A DNA stretch of 64,000 nt from Streptomyces sp. NA04227 (GCF_013364195.1 NZ_CP054918.1:3709001-3773000); one strand, 5' to 3'; counted from the stretch's first letter, positions 30,393-40,500 are shown. Made by a program: numbers and translations. Notes: generated from the sequence alone by a model not told the origin.

Positions 30393-31220
30393 ATGCACTT
30401 CACTTCCGAACAGCGCCTCGACGACGGCGTCCTGGAGCGCGAGTTCACCCTCGGCGAGATCCCCGGCATCCTGTGGACGCCCGGATCGGGATCGGCGTCC
30501 GGCTCCGCGTCCGCAGCCGCGTACGGGTCCACCACCGCATCCGCATCCACCTCCGCATCTGCGCCCGTGTCCGTGTCCGTGTCCGCAGAGGCACCCGCGC
30601 CGCTGGTCCTGCTCGGCCACCCCGGCGGACTGCGCGGGATGTACCCCCGGCTCGTGGCCCGGGCGCGGCAGTGTGCGGCGGAGGGCTTCGCCGCGGCCAC
30701 CATCGAGCTTCCCGGCAGCGGGGACCGGCCGCGTTCCGCCGTCGCCGATCAGGCCCGCGCCGACCTGCGCCGGGCGCTGGCGGCGGGCGAGCCGGTCGGC
30801 GAGGAGATCGTGGACCGGCTCGTCCTCCCGCTGGTCGACAAGGCGGTCCCGGAATGGCGGGCGGCTCTGGACGCTCTCCTCGCGCTGCCCGGGATCGGCG
30901 GCCCGGTCGGGTTCTCGGGCGGAGTGATCTCCATCGGGGTCCGGCTGGCGGTGGTCGAGCCACGTATCGCCGCCGCCGTTCTGTTCGCCGGGAGTTACGT
31001 GCCCCGCGCCATGTTCGAGGAGGCCCGGCAGGTCACCGTTCCGCTGCACGTCCTGCTGCAGTGGGACGACGAGGGGAACGACCGGCAGGCCGCCCTGGAC
31101 CTGTTCGACGCCTTCGGCTCCCGGGAGAAGACGCTGCACGCGAATCTGGGCGGGCACACCGGGGTCCCGCGGTACGCGGGGGACGCCGCCAACCAGTTCT
31201 TCGTCCGGCATCTGCGTTAG
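30393..31220 (+). CDS. Alpha/beta hydrolase with low-complexity insert
   Basis: A 275-residue hydrolase. The nucleophile elbow GFSGG has Ser175, with Asp225 or Asp226 (LQWDDEGND) and His255 (LGGHTGVP) completing the triad; the oxyanion segment is LLGHPGG. The fold resembles dienelactone-hydrolase-like esterases. Residues 31-65 are a Ser/Ala-rich low-complexity insert produced by simple DNA repeats and are absent from normal family members. GAAAGG lies 7 bases before the ATG. No signal peptide, so cytoplasmic. The next gene is convergent with only 15 bases between stops. Confidence 0.85.
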   Translation: MHFTSEQRLDDGVLEREFTLGEIPGILWTPGSGSASGSASAAAYGSTTASASTSASAPVSVSVSAEAPAPLVLLGHPGGLRGMYPRLVARARQCAAEGFAAATIELPGSGDRPRSAVADQARADLRRALAAGEPVGEEIVDRLVLPLVDKAVPEWRAALDALLALPGIGGPVGFSGGVISIGVRLAVVEPRIAAAVLFAGSYVPRAMFEEARQVTVPLHVLLQWDDEGNDRQAALDLFDAFGSREKTLHANLGGHTGVPRYAGDAANQFFVRHLR

Positions 31221-31235
31221 CGGCCACCCTCGCCG

Positions 31236-33017
31236 TCAGCGGGCACCCCCGCCGTCGGGCTCCTGTTCCTGTCCCTCTCCCTGTCCCTGTCCCTGCTCCT
31301 CGCCGGGAGCCGCCCGCGACTCGCGCAACGCGACCTCGCGGGCGGCGCCGCGCAGCAGCTTGCCGGTGGGGTTGCGGGGGAGTTCGTCGACGAACAGGAC
31401 CTGGGCCGGGACCTTGTGGCGGGCGAGGTGGGAGCGTACGTGCTCGCGTACGTCCTCCTCGGTCAGCTCGGCGCCGGGGGCGAGGACGACGAAGGCGGCG
31501 AGGCGGGTGCCGAACTCCGGGTGGTCGACGCCGATCACGGCGGCCTCGGTGATGTCCTCGTGGGTCCAGAGCAGGTTCTCGACCTCGCCGGGGAAGACGT
31601 TCTCGCCGCCGCAGAGCACCATGTCGTCGTCGCGGCCGTCCAGGAAGAGCAGCCCCGAGGTGTCGAAGTGGCCCATGTCGCCGGTGCTCATGAGCCCGTC
31701 GATCTCCTGCTTGGTGCGGCCGTCGGTGTAGCCGCCGAACTTCATGCCGTTGCCGACGAAGACCCGCCCGCGCCGGTCGGCGCCGGTCAGCCGGTGCCCC
31801 TCCTCGTCGTAGAGGCCCACATCGCAGCCGACGAGCGGACGGCCCGCGGTGGTCGGACTGGCGCGCAGTTCGTGCGGCTGGGCGACGGTGGCCAGGGCGA
31901 CCTCGGTCGAGCCGTACAGGTTGTAGAGGACGTCACCGAAGGCATCCAGGGCCCCGTGCACCAGGGCGGGGGCCAGCGGCGCGCCCGCGCTCAGCATGAT
32001 CCGCACCCGCGAAAGGTCGTACTCCGCAAGGGTTTTGGGGCCGAGCGCGACCATCCGGTGCAGCATCGTCGGCACCAGCACCATCCCCGTACAGCGATGC
32101 TCCGCCAGCGTACGGACCGCCCCCAGCGCGTCGAAGCGGCGCTGGACCACGATCGCGGAACCGAGGCTCACGGCCAGGCCCGCGTGCGCGAGACCGGTCG
32201 CGTGGAACAGCGGCGAGGAGATCAGGGTGCGCTCGCCGGGCTGCCAGGGCACCCGGTCGAGCAACTGCACCACGAACTTGGGGCCCTTGACCTGCCGCGG
32301 CGCGCCCTTGGGCACCCCCGTCGTCCCGCTGGTCAGCAGCACCAGGGTGCCGACCTCCGAGGGCTGAGGCAGCCGCCCCGGCGCGGTGTCGGTGATCAGC
32401 TCCTCGATACGCGGGTACGGAGCCGCCGCCGCTTCGTCCTCGGTCCAGGCGAGGAACCGTACGACGTCGTCCGGAAGTTGAGTGACGACGTCCTCGAACT
32501 CCTCGTCGTACACGACGACTTGGACACCCTCACGCTTGACCACATCCGCCAACTGGGGCCCCGCGAAACCCGTGTTGAGCAGCAACAGGCGCGCGCCCGA
32601 CTTGGCCGCCGCGAACAGCACGTCGAACAGGCCGCGATGGTCCCGGCACAGCAGCCCGATCACGGCGCGGTCCGCGATACCGTCCGCCCGCCAGGCGGTG
32701 GCGAGCGCGTCGGAGCGTGCGTCGAGTTCGGCGTACGTGAGCTCACCGCGCTCGTCGATCAGGCCGACGGCGTCCGGGTGGCGGTCCACGGCGCCGCGCA
32801 GCGAGGCGGTCATCGGGCCCAGCCGGCGCGAGTCGAGTCCGAAGCGCAGCGAGCGGTCCGGCCGCAGCGGGTCGAACAGCCGCGCCTGGTGGAGAAGGCT
32901 CAGCCCACGCCTCGCCTCGGCGGCGCGGTCGATCACGGCGGCGAACAACGAGGAAAGCGGCGAGCCGTTCCCCGAAGGGGATTCCGTACCAGATGCCGTA
33001 CGCGTTTCCGAGCCCAT
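31236..33017 (-). CDS. AMP-dependent fatty-acyl-CoA synthetase (FadD-like)
   Basis: A 593-residue adenylate-forming enzyme. The P-loop motif LLTSGTTGVPKGAP lies near residue 210, YGSTE near 360, STGDMGHFD near 430, and the catalytic Lys in the terminal motif RNPTGKLLRG near 565. It activates a carboxylic acid, probably a medium- or long-chain fatty acid, with ATP and CoA. N- and C-terminal arms are low-complexity (Gln/Gly/Glu at the end). ATG at 33017 has GGAGG close upstream; the alternative start nine codons earlier has none. It lies next to an SDR gene transcribed the other way and may act on the same lipid or polyketide-like substrate pool. Confidence 0.9.
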   Translation of the reverse strand: MGSETRTASGTESPSGNGSPLSSLFAAVIDRAAEARRGLSLLHQARLFDPLRPDRSLRFGLDSRRLGPMTASLRGAVDRHPDAVGLIDERGELTYAELDARSDALATAWRADGIADRAVIGLLCRDHRGLFDVLFAAAKSGARLLLLNTGFAGPQLADVVKREGVQVVVYDEEFEDVVTQLPDDVVRFLAWTEDEAAAAPYPRIEELITDTAPGRLPQPSEVGTLVLLTSGTTGVPKGAPRQVKGPKFVVQLLDRVPWQPGERTLISSPLFHATGLAHAGLAVSLGSAIVVQRRFDALGAVRTLAEHRCTGMVLVPTMLHRMVALGPKTLAEYDLSRVRIMLSAGAPLAPALVHGALDAFGDVLYNLYGSTEVALATVAQPHELRASPTTAGRPLVGCDVGLYDEEGHRLTGADRRGRVFVGNGMKFGGYTDGRTKQEIDGLMSTGDMGHFDTSGLLFLDGRDDDMVLCGGENVFPGEVENLLWTHEDITEAAVIGVDHPEFGTRLAAFVVLAPGAELTEEDVREHVRSHLARHKVPAQVLFVDELPRNPTGKLLRGAAREVALRESRAAPGEEQGQGQGEGQEQEPDGGGAR

Positions 33018-33424
33018 GGTCCTCCGCTTCCTCCGCTTCATCACTCGCGGGACGCGTCAGGACGGGCACGCGGGGATCGCCCACAGGTGCGCGCCAAGGG
33101 CCCGGAGCCGCTGTCAGTGGTGGTCGTCGAAGCCGGTCTCGCGACCGTACTCGGGGTAACCAGGGCCTTCAATAGGCGTGTGCGCACTTCGCTTCAACGG
33201 GCGGACGGCGGGCGGAGCGCGCGGGTGGGACGGGGCTCAGGGGTGGGGTGGGACGGGACTCACAGGTGCGGTGGGGCGGGCGCGGCACGCCAGGGCCGCG
33301 GATCCCGGGTGTGGGCGGCGGCGCGGCCGATGATCGGAAACCGTTCTTCGGGCAGCCGGGCCGGGCGGAGGGCCCGTGACGGATGCCCCGGGCCGCGGGC
33401 CCGCCTACCACCTACGGAGCGCTC
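33018..33424. other. Divergent intergenic region with G-rich direct repeats
   Basis: No gene is seen. GTGGGACGGGGCTCA (33225) and GTGGGACGGGACTCA (33248) are 15-base direct repeats, 23 apart. Promoters for the acyl-CoA ligase and SDR genes must be here but are not clear. Confidence 0.6.
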
Positions 33425-34219
33425 ATGAGGATCGATCTGTCCGGCCGCACCGCCCTGGTCACCGGGTCCACGCAGGGCATCGGCGCCGCCATCGCCCGCG
33501 GCCTCGGGGGCTCCGGGGCGCGGGTCGGCGTCAACGGCCGCAGCGAGGACCGGGTACTGCGCGCGATCGAGAAGCTCGGCCGGGAGGTTCCGGGCGGCGA
33601 CTTCGTCCCGGTGGTCGCCGACGCCACCACCGAGGAGGGCGCCGCACACGCCGCCGAGCGGCTCCCCGAGCTCGACATCCTCGTCAACAACCTGGGGATC
33701 TTCGGCTCACAGCCCGCCCTGGAGATCAGCGACACGGAATGGCGGCGCTACTTCGACGTCAACGTCCTCTCCGCGGTGCGCCTGACCCGTACCTTCCTGC
33801 CCGGCATGACCCGGCGGGGCCGGGGCCGCGTCCAGTACATCGCCAGCGACTCGGCCGTCGTGGTCCCCGCCGAGATGATCCACTACGGCATGTCCAAGAC
33901 GGCGCTGCTCGCGGTCAGCCGCGGCTTCGCCAAGGAGGCCGCCGGTACGGGGGTCACCGTCAACTGTGTGATGGCGGGCCCCACGCACACCGGCGGAGTG
34001 GAGGACTTCGTGTACTCCCTGGTCGACCGGGAGCTGCCCTGGCCCGAGGCCCAGCGTGCCTTCATGCGCGAGTACCGGCCGCAGTCCCTGCTCCAGCGCC
34101 TGATCGAGCCGGAGGAGATCGCCCACATGTGCGTCTACCTCGCCTCCGACTTCGCCTCGGCGACCACGGGGGGTGCGGTGCGCGTGGACGGCGGGTACGT
34201 GGACTCGATCCTGCCGTGA
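33425..34219 (+). CDS. Short-chain dehydrogenase/reductase
   Basis: A 264-residue classical SDR. Cofactor motif TGSTQGIG at 13-20, NNLG (89-92 region) in place of NNAG, structural Asn113, catalytic Ser (141 or 143), Tyr154 and Lys158 (YGMSK). Arg40 after the second strand (NGRSED) suggests NADP(H). The product terminates GGAVRVDGGYVDSI, the usual SDR end. ATG at 33425 has GGAG 5 bases upstream. Role: oxidation or reduction of an unknown carbonyl/alcohol. Convergent with a TetR gene. Confidence 0.92.
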   Translation: MRIDLSGRTALVTGSTQGIGAAIARGLGGSGARVGVNGRSEDRVLRAIEKLGREVPGGDFVPVVADATTEEGAAHAAERLPELDILVNNLGIFGSQPALEISDTEWRRYFDVNVLSAVRLTRTFLPGMTRRGRGRVQYIASDSAVVVPAEMIHYGMSKTALLAVSRGFAKEAAGTGVTVNCVMAGPTHTGGVEDFVYSLVDRELPWPEAQRAFMREYRPQSLLQRLIEPEEIAHMCVYLASDFASATTGGAVRVDGGYVDSILP

Positions 34220-34253
34220 GGGGCGGCCCCGGCAACCCCTCCGGCGGCCCGGC

Positions 34254-34892
34254 TCAGCGTACGAACACTCCGGCGCGGGCCGCGGCCGCCGCCGCCTCGG
34301 CGGCCCGGTCGGCGGCGGGTTCGTCGGGGGCGGTGCCGGAGGTGAGCAGTACGTAGTACAGCGGGGCGGAGACCGCGCGGATCACCTCGGCGGGGTCGGT
34401 GCCCTTCGGCAACTCACCGCGTTCCACGGCCTGTTGGACGCAGGGGGCCCACTCGGCCACGCGTACCTCGTAGAAGTCGGCCAGCGCCCGCGCCGTACGC
34501 GTGTCCCAAGTGGCCGCCGCCACCACGGACTTGAACAGCGGGCCCTGGCGGGCGTCGGCGAGGGTGCGCTGCACGAGGCGGGCGTTGGCCCGCAGGTCGC
34601 CGAGGAGTTCGCCGGTGTCGGTGCGCGGCAGGGACTGTTCGGCCATGTCGGCGAGGAGGTCGGCGACGAGCGCGGCGGGCGTGCCCCAGCGGCGGTAGAC
34701 GGTGGTCCTGCCGACCTCGGCGCGGCGGGCCACATCCGCCAAGTCGAGCCCACCGAAGCCGAGTTCGGCCAGCGCGTCCCCGGCCGCCCGCAGGACGGCG
34801 GCCCGCACCCGGGCGGTACGGCCACCGGGACGCACGGCACCAGGGGCACCGTCGGCGGCGGACCGCGGCGCGGCGGCACGTGGCTCAGTCAT
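34254..34892 (-). CDS. TetR-family repressor, divergent from aldo/keto reductase
   Basis: A 212-residue TetR protein. Helix-turn-helix at about 27-75 (AVLRAAGDALAELGFGGLDLADVARRAEVGRTTVYRRWG); the C-terminal part is of the TetR_C_16-like helical type (GPLFKSVVAAATWDTRTARALADFY). ATG at 34892 is taken; an in-frame GTG at 34904 is possible and neither has a strong ribosome site. The divergent region contains four 18-bp repeats and then a perfect palindrome AACGGGACTCCCGTT, with a second related site closer to the reductase. It most likely represses the reductase gene at 35156 and perhaps itself. Confidence 0.85.
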   Translation of the reverse strand: MTEPRAAAPRSAADGAPGAVRPGGRTARVRAAVLRAAGDALAELGFGGLDLADVARRAEVGRTTVYRRWGTPAALVADLLADMAEQSLPRTDTGELLGDLRANARLVQRTLADARQGPLFKSVVAAATWDTRTARALADFYEVRVAEWAPCVQQAVERGELPKGTDPAEVIRAVSAPLYYVLLTSGTAPDEPAADRAAEAAAAAARAGVFVR

Positions 34893-34934
34893 GTCGACGC
34901 TCACTCACTACGTGGCTCGGGCGTATCGGAAGGG

Positions 34935-35006
34935 CACTACGGGTCGGAACGGTGCTACCGGCCGGACCGGCACTACGGGCCGGAACGGCATTACCGGTCG
35001 GACCGG
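34935..35006. repeat. 18-bp tandem repeat, 4 copies, between TetR and aldo/keto reductase
   Basis: Units at 34935, 34953, 34971 and 34989, alternating CACTACGGGTCGGAACGG with TGCTACCGGCCGGACCGG types (so also a 36-bp super-period). They occupy the TetR side of the divergent promoter region. Confidence 0.9.
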
Positions 35007-35025
35007 CACTACGAGGTTCGAGCGT

Positions 35026-35040
35026 AACGGGACTCCCGTT
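35026..35040. promoter_or_regulatory. Perfect palindromic TetR operator candidate
   Basis: AACGGGACTCCCGTT is a perfect 7-1-7 palindrome between divergent TetR and reductase genes. A second, longer-spaced version AACGGGA-N6-TCCCATT lies at 35081-35100. A possible -10 hexamer TATCTT for the reductase lies between the two, so binding at both could block it. Confidence 0.7.
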
Positions 35041-35155
35041 CCCTTAACGCTCGGACCCTGCTATCTTCGCATCAGAACTTAACGGGACTGAGATCCCATT
35101 AGGGGAACCCTTCGGGGTGCCCCGCTGGCGTGAGACGCGAAGGAGCGCACAGCAC

Positions 35156-36343
<1,188 letters not shown>

Positions 36344-36387
36344 GGGGAACGGCGATGTCGGGTGGCGGGGGGCGGCGGACCCCTGAG

Positions 36388-37545
36388 TCAGTCCGTCCGC
36401 CCCGCGTTGATCCGGGCGGCGCGGCGGGTCAGGTAGTCGCGTTCGGCGAGGTTGGGGGCGGTGCGGGCGGCCTCGGTGTAGAGGCGGGCCGCCGTGGTGA
36501 GGTCGCCGTCGCGTTCGTGGAGGTAGGCGGCCACGGCGGTGTGGCGGGGCAGGCCGTCGTCCAGGCCGGCGAGTGCCGCGAGTCCGGCACGCGGGCCGTC
36601 GGCCTCACCGACGGCGACCGCGCGGTTGAGACGGACGACCGGGCTGTCGGTGAGCAGCGCCAACTCGTCGTACCACTCCACGATTTGGACCCAGTCGGTC
36701 TCCTCGGCGGTGGGCGCGTCGGCGTGCAGGGCCGCGATGGCGGCCTGGGCCTGGAACTCGCCGAGCCGGTCGCGGGCGAGCGCCGCCTGAAGGATCTCCA
36801 CGCCCTCGGCGATCGACCGGGTGTCCCACCGCCCGCGGTCCTGCTCGGCGAGCGGCACCAGGCTGCCGTCGGCCGCGGTCCTGCTCGCCCGCCGCGCGTG
36901 GTGCAGCAGCATGAGCGCGAGCAGCCCCGCCACCTCCGGGTGGTCGATGGTGGCCGCGAGCTGCCGGGTGAGCCGGATGGCCTCGGCGGCGAGGTCGACG
37001 TCGCCGGAGTAGCCCTCGTTGAAGACCAGGTAGAGGACGCGCAGCACGGTGGCGACGTCGCCGGGCCGGTCCAGGCGCACCTTGGAGACGGTGCGTTTGG
37101 CGCGGCTGATGCGCTGCGCCATCGTCGCCTCCGGCACCAGATACGCCGCGGCGATCTGGCGGGTGGTGAGCCCGCCGACGGCGCGCAGGGTGAGCGCGAC
37201 CGCCGACGACGGCGTCAACGACGGGTGGGCGCACAGGAAGTAGAGCTGGAGCGTGTCGTCCGCCGAGGGCGCGGGCCCGGCCGCCGGCTCCTCCTCGACG
37301 AGGTCCTCGCGGCGGCGCCGGGCGGCGTCCGCCCGGGTCGCGTCGAGGAACCGCCGCCAGGCCACCGTGATCAGCCAGCCCTTCGGGTCCCTCGGCGGGT
37401 CCTCGGGCCAGACGCGGACCGCCTCGACCAGTGCGTCCTGTACGGCGTCCTCGGCCGCCGCGAAGTCGGCTCCGCGGCGGACGAGGATGCCGAGCACACT
37501 CGGCGTGAGGCTCCGGAGCAGGGCCTCGTTCATCGCGGTGGTCAC
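36388..37545 (-). CDS. ECF42-type RNA polymerase sigma factor with TPR-like extension
   Basis: A 385-residue protein: sigma region 2 at about 5-75 (AEDAVQDALVEAVRVWPEDPPRDPKGWLITVAWRRFLD), region 4 near 105-160 (LTTRQIAAAYLVPEATMAQRISRAKR), then about 210 residues of helical repeats (LVFNEGYSGD, AEAIRLTRQL, DWVQIVEWYDELALL, LNRAVAVGEADGP). That long C-terminal helical domain is the mark of ECF42 sigma factors, which replace an anti-sigma factor by this extension and are linked to DGPF-family proteins. The DGPF gene lies directly upstream and overlaps it (GTGA), so the pair is co-translated. An ATG at 37533 is an alternative start. Confidence 0.92.
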   Translation of the reverse strand: MTTAMNEALLRSLTPSVLGILVRRGADFAAAEDAVQDALVEAVRVWPEDPPRDPKGWLITVAWRRFLDATRADAARRRREDLVEEEPAAGPAPSADDTLQLYFLCAHPSLTPSSAVALTLRAVGGLTTRQIAAAYLVPEATMAQRISRAKRTVSKVRLDRPGDVATVLRVLYLVFNEGYSGDVDLAAEAIRLTRQLAATIDHPEVAGLLALMLLHHARRASRTAADGSLVPLAEQDRGRWDTRSIAEGVEILQAALARDRLGEFQAQAAIAALHADAPTAEETDWVQIVEWYDELALLTDSPVVRLNRAVAVGEADGPRAGLAALAGLDDGLPRHTAVAAYLHERDGDLTTAARLYTEAARTAPNLAERDYLTRRAARINAGRTD

Positions 37546-37949
37546 TCCGTGATGGTGGGCGGCGCGGCCAGGAACGGGCGCAGCTCCAGCCACTCGTGGA
37601 TCGGCTTCCCGCCCGCCCCGGGCGCGGCCGACAGTTCCCCGGCCAGCTCGACGGCGCGCTCGTAGCTGTCGACGTCGATCACCATCCAGCCCGCGATGAG
37701 GTCCTTGGTCTCGGCGAACGGTCCGTCCGTGACCGGCGGGCGCCCCTCACCGTCGTACCGGACCCAGGCCCCCTCCGGGGCCAGCGCCTGCCCGTCGACG
37801 AACTCGCCCGTCTTCTCCAGACGGTCCGCGAAATCCTGCATGTACCGCACGTGTGCCGAGATCTCCTCGGGCGTCCACTTGTCCATGGGCACGTTGTTGA
37901 CCGCGTCCGGAGCGCCCTTGTAGTGCTTCAGCAGCAGGTACTTGGCCAT
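37542..37949 (-). CDS. DGPF/YCII-related protein, partner of the ECF42 sigma factor
   Basis: A 135-residue protein of the YCII-related DGPF family; the diagnostic TDGPFAETKD is at about 74-83. DGPF proteins are the conserved neighbours of ECF42 sigma factors and probable members of their regulon, with no enzymatic function shown. GAGGAG lies 7 bases before the ATG at 37949. Its stop overlaps the sigma factor GTG, placing it first in the operon. Confidence 0.93.
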   Translation of the reverse strand: MAKYLLLKHYKGAPDAVNNVPMDKWTPEEISAHVRYMQDFADRLEKTGEFVDGQALAPEGAWVRYDGEGRPPVTDGPFAETKDLIAGWMVIDVDSYERAVELAGELSAAPGAGGKPIHEWLELRPFLAAPPTITE

Positions 37950-38222
37950 CGTCGTTCTCCTCAGGTGCCGATGCGACCCATCCTGGCCGCATTCAACACG
38001 GGGACGGAGCCGGTCACGGGTTCTCGACATCGGCGGGCAGATTTTTTCGCGGAGTTCAGAAGAGTTCCGGCGGGGGGTGCGCGGACGGGGTTCCGGGGCG
38101 GGCCGAGGGAGCCCGGGCGGGCGTACGCACCGAGCGGTTCGGAGCCGTCGGTGGCCCAGTCACCTCCCGGAGTTTGCGTGCAGCACACCCGGTGGTCGGC
38201 GAGGGCCGCAAGGCTCGGTCCC

Positions 38223-39737
38223 ATGCCAACCGACCGGACGTCCCCGGGCCGTGGGCTCGCGCAGACCGTCCTCCAGACCGTTCCGTTGACGGCGGCGGCC
38301 GTGGTGCTCCTCGACACGGCGACCGACTTCTTCCCGGACGAGCCACTGACCGGGGTCCTCACCCCCGTACGTCTGACGCTGCTGCTCGGTCTGGTGGCGC
38401 TGCTCGCGGCGCCCGGCGAGCTGTTCGCGGACAAGCCGTTCGCACGGCGGCTCGGCCTGCTGCGGACCCGGCTCGACCTGCCGGTCGCGCTGCTGGTCCT
38501 CGCGGCCGCCGCGACCACGTACCACGGCGGTCACTCCACGGCGCCGCTGCGCTCCCTGCTGACCTCGCTCGCCTGCTTCTACCTGGTGGTCGGGGTGCGG
38601 CGGTCGCGGCCCGAGTCGTGGCGGGCGGTCGGCACGCTGGCGCTGGTGGCCACGGGGGCCGCGGGGGCGGCGGCCTTCTCGCAGTTCACCAACGACACCC
38701 CGACGGGCTTCTGCCGTACCGGTCTCTTCACCGACGTCTCCTGCGAGTCTGGCGCCGCCGGAACCCTGATCCGGGCCACCGGCACCTTCGCCAACCCCAA
38801 CCTGCTCGCGGCGTACCTGGTCCTGCTCCTCCCGTTCGTCCTGCTCGCCGCCGTCGCCACGGACGAGGCCACGGCCCGCACCGTCGTGATCGCCCTCGGC
38901 CTGCTCGGTTACGGCGCGGTGCTCACGACCTTCTCCCGGGCCGGATACGTCGCCGCGGCCGCCGGTCTGCTCGTACTGGGCGCCGCGTACTGGCGGACGC
39001 CGAAGTCCCAGAGCAGCGGACCTCCGCGCCGTGGACTCGCCCTCGGGCTCGGCGTCTTCGCCGTCCTCGCGGTGGCCGGGGCCCTCGCCGTGCTCTCGCG
39101 TGCGGGCAGTTCCCTGGGCGTGCGGGGCGAGGCGTGGGAGGCCGCCGTACGACTGGGTACCGAGAACCCGCTCGGCGTCGGCCTGGGACGCGCGGGCACC
39201 ACCGTCTCGGCGGCCGTCCCCAGCCCGCGCACCTTCGTCCACTCGCACAATCTGTGGCTCAACTGGCTTGCGGAGGCCGGGCTGTTGGGGCTGCTCGCGA
39301 TCCTCTCGGTGACCGGGGTCGCCCTTTACTCGGCTCTGCGAGCGGCCCGCGCGAAATCGGCCATCGGCATCGTCGGCCTCGCCGGTCTCACCGGGTTCCT
39401 GCTGATGTGCATGCTGGACCACCCGGCCAACCTGGAACGCGTGGACCTGCTGTTCTGGCTCGCCCTCGGCTTCGTGATGGCCGAGGCGCCCGCGTCCTGG
39501 CGGAGGTCCGCGACCGAACCGCCGCGCATCGCCCCTCCCCGGCACGGCCCTCGCCACGGCCGCACGGCACGTACTCCCGGCGGCATCCCCGGCAGTGCCC
39601 CCGGCAGCACTCCCAGCAGCACTCCCAGCAGCTCGGCAGCCCCCCTCCCGGGACCGGTGGGTGCGGCGCCCATGTCCGCGGCACCCGTGAGCGCCGCACC
39701 CGGCGACCGGCCGCCCGCCCCGTACTCGGGGTCATAA
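38223..39737 (+). CDS. O-antigen ligase/polymerase-like membrane protein
   Basis: A 504-residue polytopic protein with about 11 predicted helices and the large Wzy_C loop (near 290-355: VRGEAWEAAVRLGTENPLGVGLG to FVHSHNLWLNWLAEAGLLG), whose H-N-x-x-L motif is the family hallmark. Such proteins ligate or polymerise surface polysaccharide or teichoic-acid-like chains from lipid carriers. The C-terminal 85 residues are a cytoplasmic low-complexity Pro/Ser/Gly arm with a 9-bp DNA repeat (AGCACTCCC). AAGG lies about 11 bases before the ATG. No other polysaccharide genes are near. Divergent from the ECF42 operon. Confidence 0.85.
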   Translation: MPTDRTSPGRGLAQTVLQTVPLTAAAVVLLDTATDFFPDEPLTGVLTPVRLTLLLGLVALLAAPGELFADKPFARRLGLLRTRLDLPVALLVLAAAATTYHGGHSTAPLRSLLTSLACFYLVVGVRRSRPESWRAVGTLALVATGAAGAAAFSQFTNDTPTGFCRTGLFTDVSCESGAAGTLIRATGTFANPNLLAAYLVLLLPFVLLAAVATDEATARTVVIALGLLGYGAVLTTFSRAGYVAAAAGLLVLGAAYWRTPKSQSSGPPRRGLALGLGVFAVLAVAGALAVLSRAGSSLGVRGEAWEAAVRLGTENPLGVGLGRAGTTVSAAVPSPRTFVHSHNLWLNWLAEAGLLGLLAILSVTGVALYSALRAARAKSAIGIVGLAGLTGFLLMCMLDHPANLERVDLLFWLALGFVMAEAPASWRRSATEPPRIAPPRHGPRHGRTARTPGGIPGSAPGSTPSSTPSSSAAPLPGPVGAAPMSAAPVSAAPGDRPPAPYSGS

Positions 39738-39738
39738 C

Positions 39739-39788
39739 TCCTTCACTACATGTGACACTTCCTTCACTCCATGCGATAGTTCCTTCAC
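39739..39788. repeat. 21-bp tandem repeat, 3 copies, after the O-antigen ligase-like gene
   Basis: TCCTTCAC recurs exactly every 21 bases at 39739, 39760 and 39781, the surrounding units being similar (TCCTTCACTACATGTGACACT and TCCTTCACTCCATGCGATAGT). It lies directly after the stop codon. Confidence 0.85.
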
Positions 39789-39915
39789 CCCGTGTAGAGG
39801 TCTTGCCGGAACGGGGTCTTCGGGGCTTTGGTGGAATCAGTGGTACCGGTTGTGCCGGGCTCCGCACCCGCGACCGGTGGCACTGCCTCATCGGGAGGCA
39901 GGAGGTGCGTGAACC

Positions 39916-40500
39916 ATGGCGGTCACCGGTCCCACACGACAACGGTTCTGGCACTGGCGGCACAACGATCTACGGCGTGCCAGCGACCGGTTCGAGGCGT
40001 GGATGCTGCTCTCCGCCTGGACCCTGGCCGTGGTCGGCGGCTCGGCCGCGGGTGCGACCGCCGCGGGCATGGTGGTCGCCGCCGCCGAGCAGCAGCAGGC
40101 CGACCGCCAGGAGATAACCGCGACCGTCGCCGACACTGCCCCCGCACAGACGCCCTCGGAGGCGGGCATCGGCGACGGACGGGTGAGCGCCCCCGTCCGC
40201 TGGACCGACGACCTGGGCCGCGTCCACCACACCCACGCCAAGGTGCCGCCGCAGACCCACGAGGGCGCCAAGATCGCCATCTGGGTCGGCCCCGACGGCC
40301 TCCCCATCTCCCAACCCCCCAGCACCGGCGAACAGTTGGGCGGCGCGGTGGCCACCGGCAGCCTGACCGCCCTCGGCGTCGGCGGCACCGTCCTGCTCAC
40401 CGAACGCGGCTGCCGCTACGTACTCGACCGCCGCCGCCTGCGGCAGTGGGAACGGGAGTGGGAGGTCGTGGGGCCGACGTGGCGGCGGAAGGCGATGTGA
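39916..40500 (+). CDS. Rv1733c-like two-helix membrane protein
   Basis: A 194-residue protein with one helix at about 30-55 (LLSAWTLAVVGGSAAGATAAGM), an exported domain of about 85 residues with conserved WTDDLGRVHHTHAKVPP and IWVGPDGLPISQPP, and a second helix near 142-162. The layout matches the actinomycete Rv1733c family of membrane proteins, whose function is unknown. AGGAGG lies 10 bases before the ATG. The downstream convergent hairpin separates it from the protease. Confidence 0.82.
   Translation: MAVTGPTRQRFWHWRHNDLRRASDRFEAWMLLSAWTLAVVGGSAAGATAAGMVVAAAEQQQADRQEITATVADTAPAQTPSEAGIGDGRVSAPVRWTDDLGRVHHTHAKVPPQTHEGAKIAIWVGPDGLPISQPPSTGEQLGGAVATGSLTALGVGGTVLLTERGCRYVLDRRRLRQWEREWEVVGPTWRRKAM

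Noticed and set aside
30311..31552. A 413-codon + frame overlapping the alpha/beta hydrolase and acyl-CoA ligase genes
   Set aside because: Composition (Arg, Gly, Pro) shows it is an out-of-frame shadow of the two recognised genes.
34935..35030. A frame across the 18-bp repeats that translates as Gly-X-Y collagen-like sequence (GTTGRNGATGRTG)
   Set aside because: The frame is a by-product of the intergenic DNA repeat between two well-supported divergent genes and has no ribosome site.
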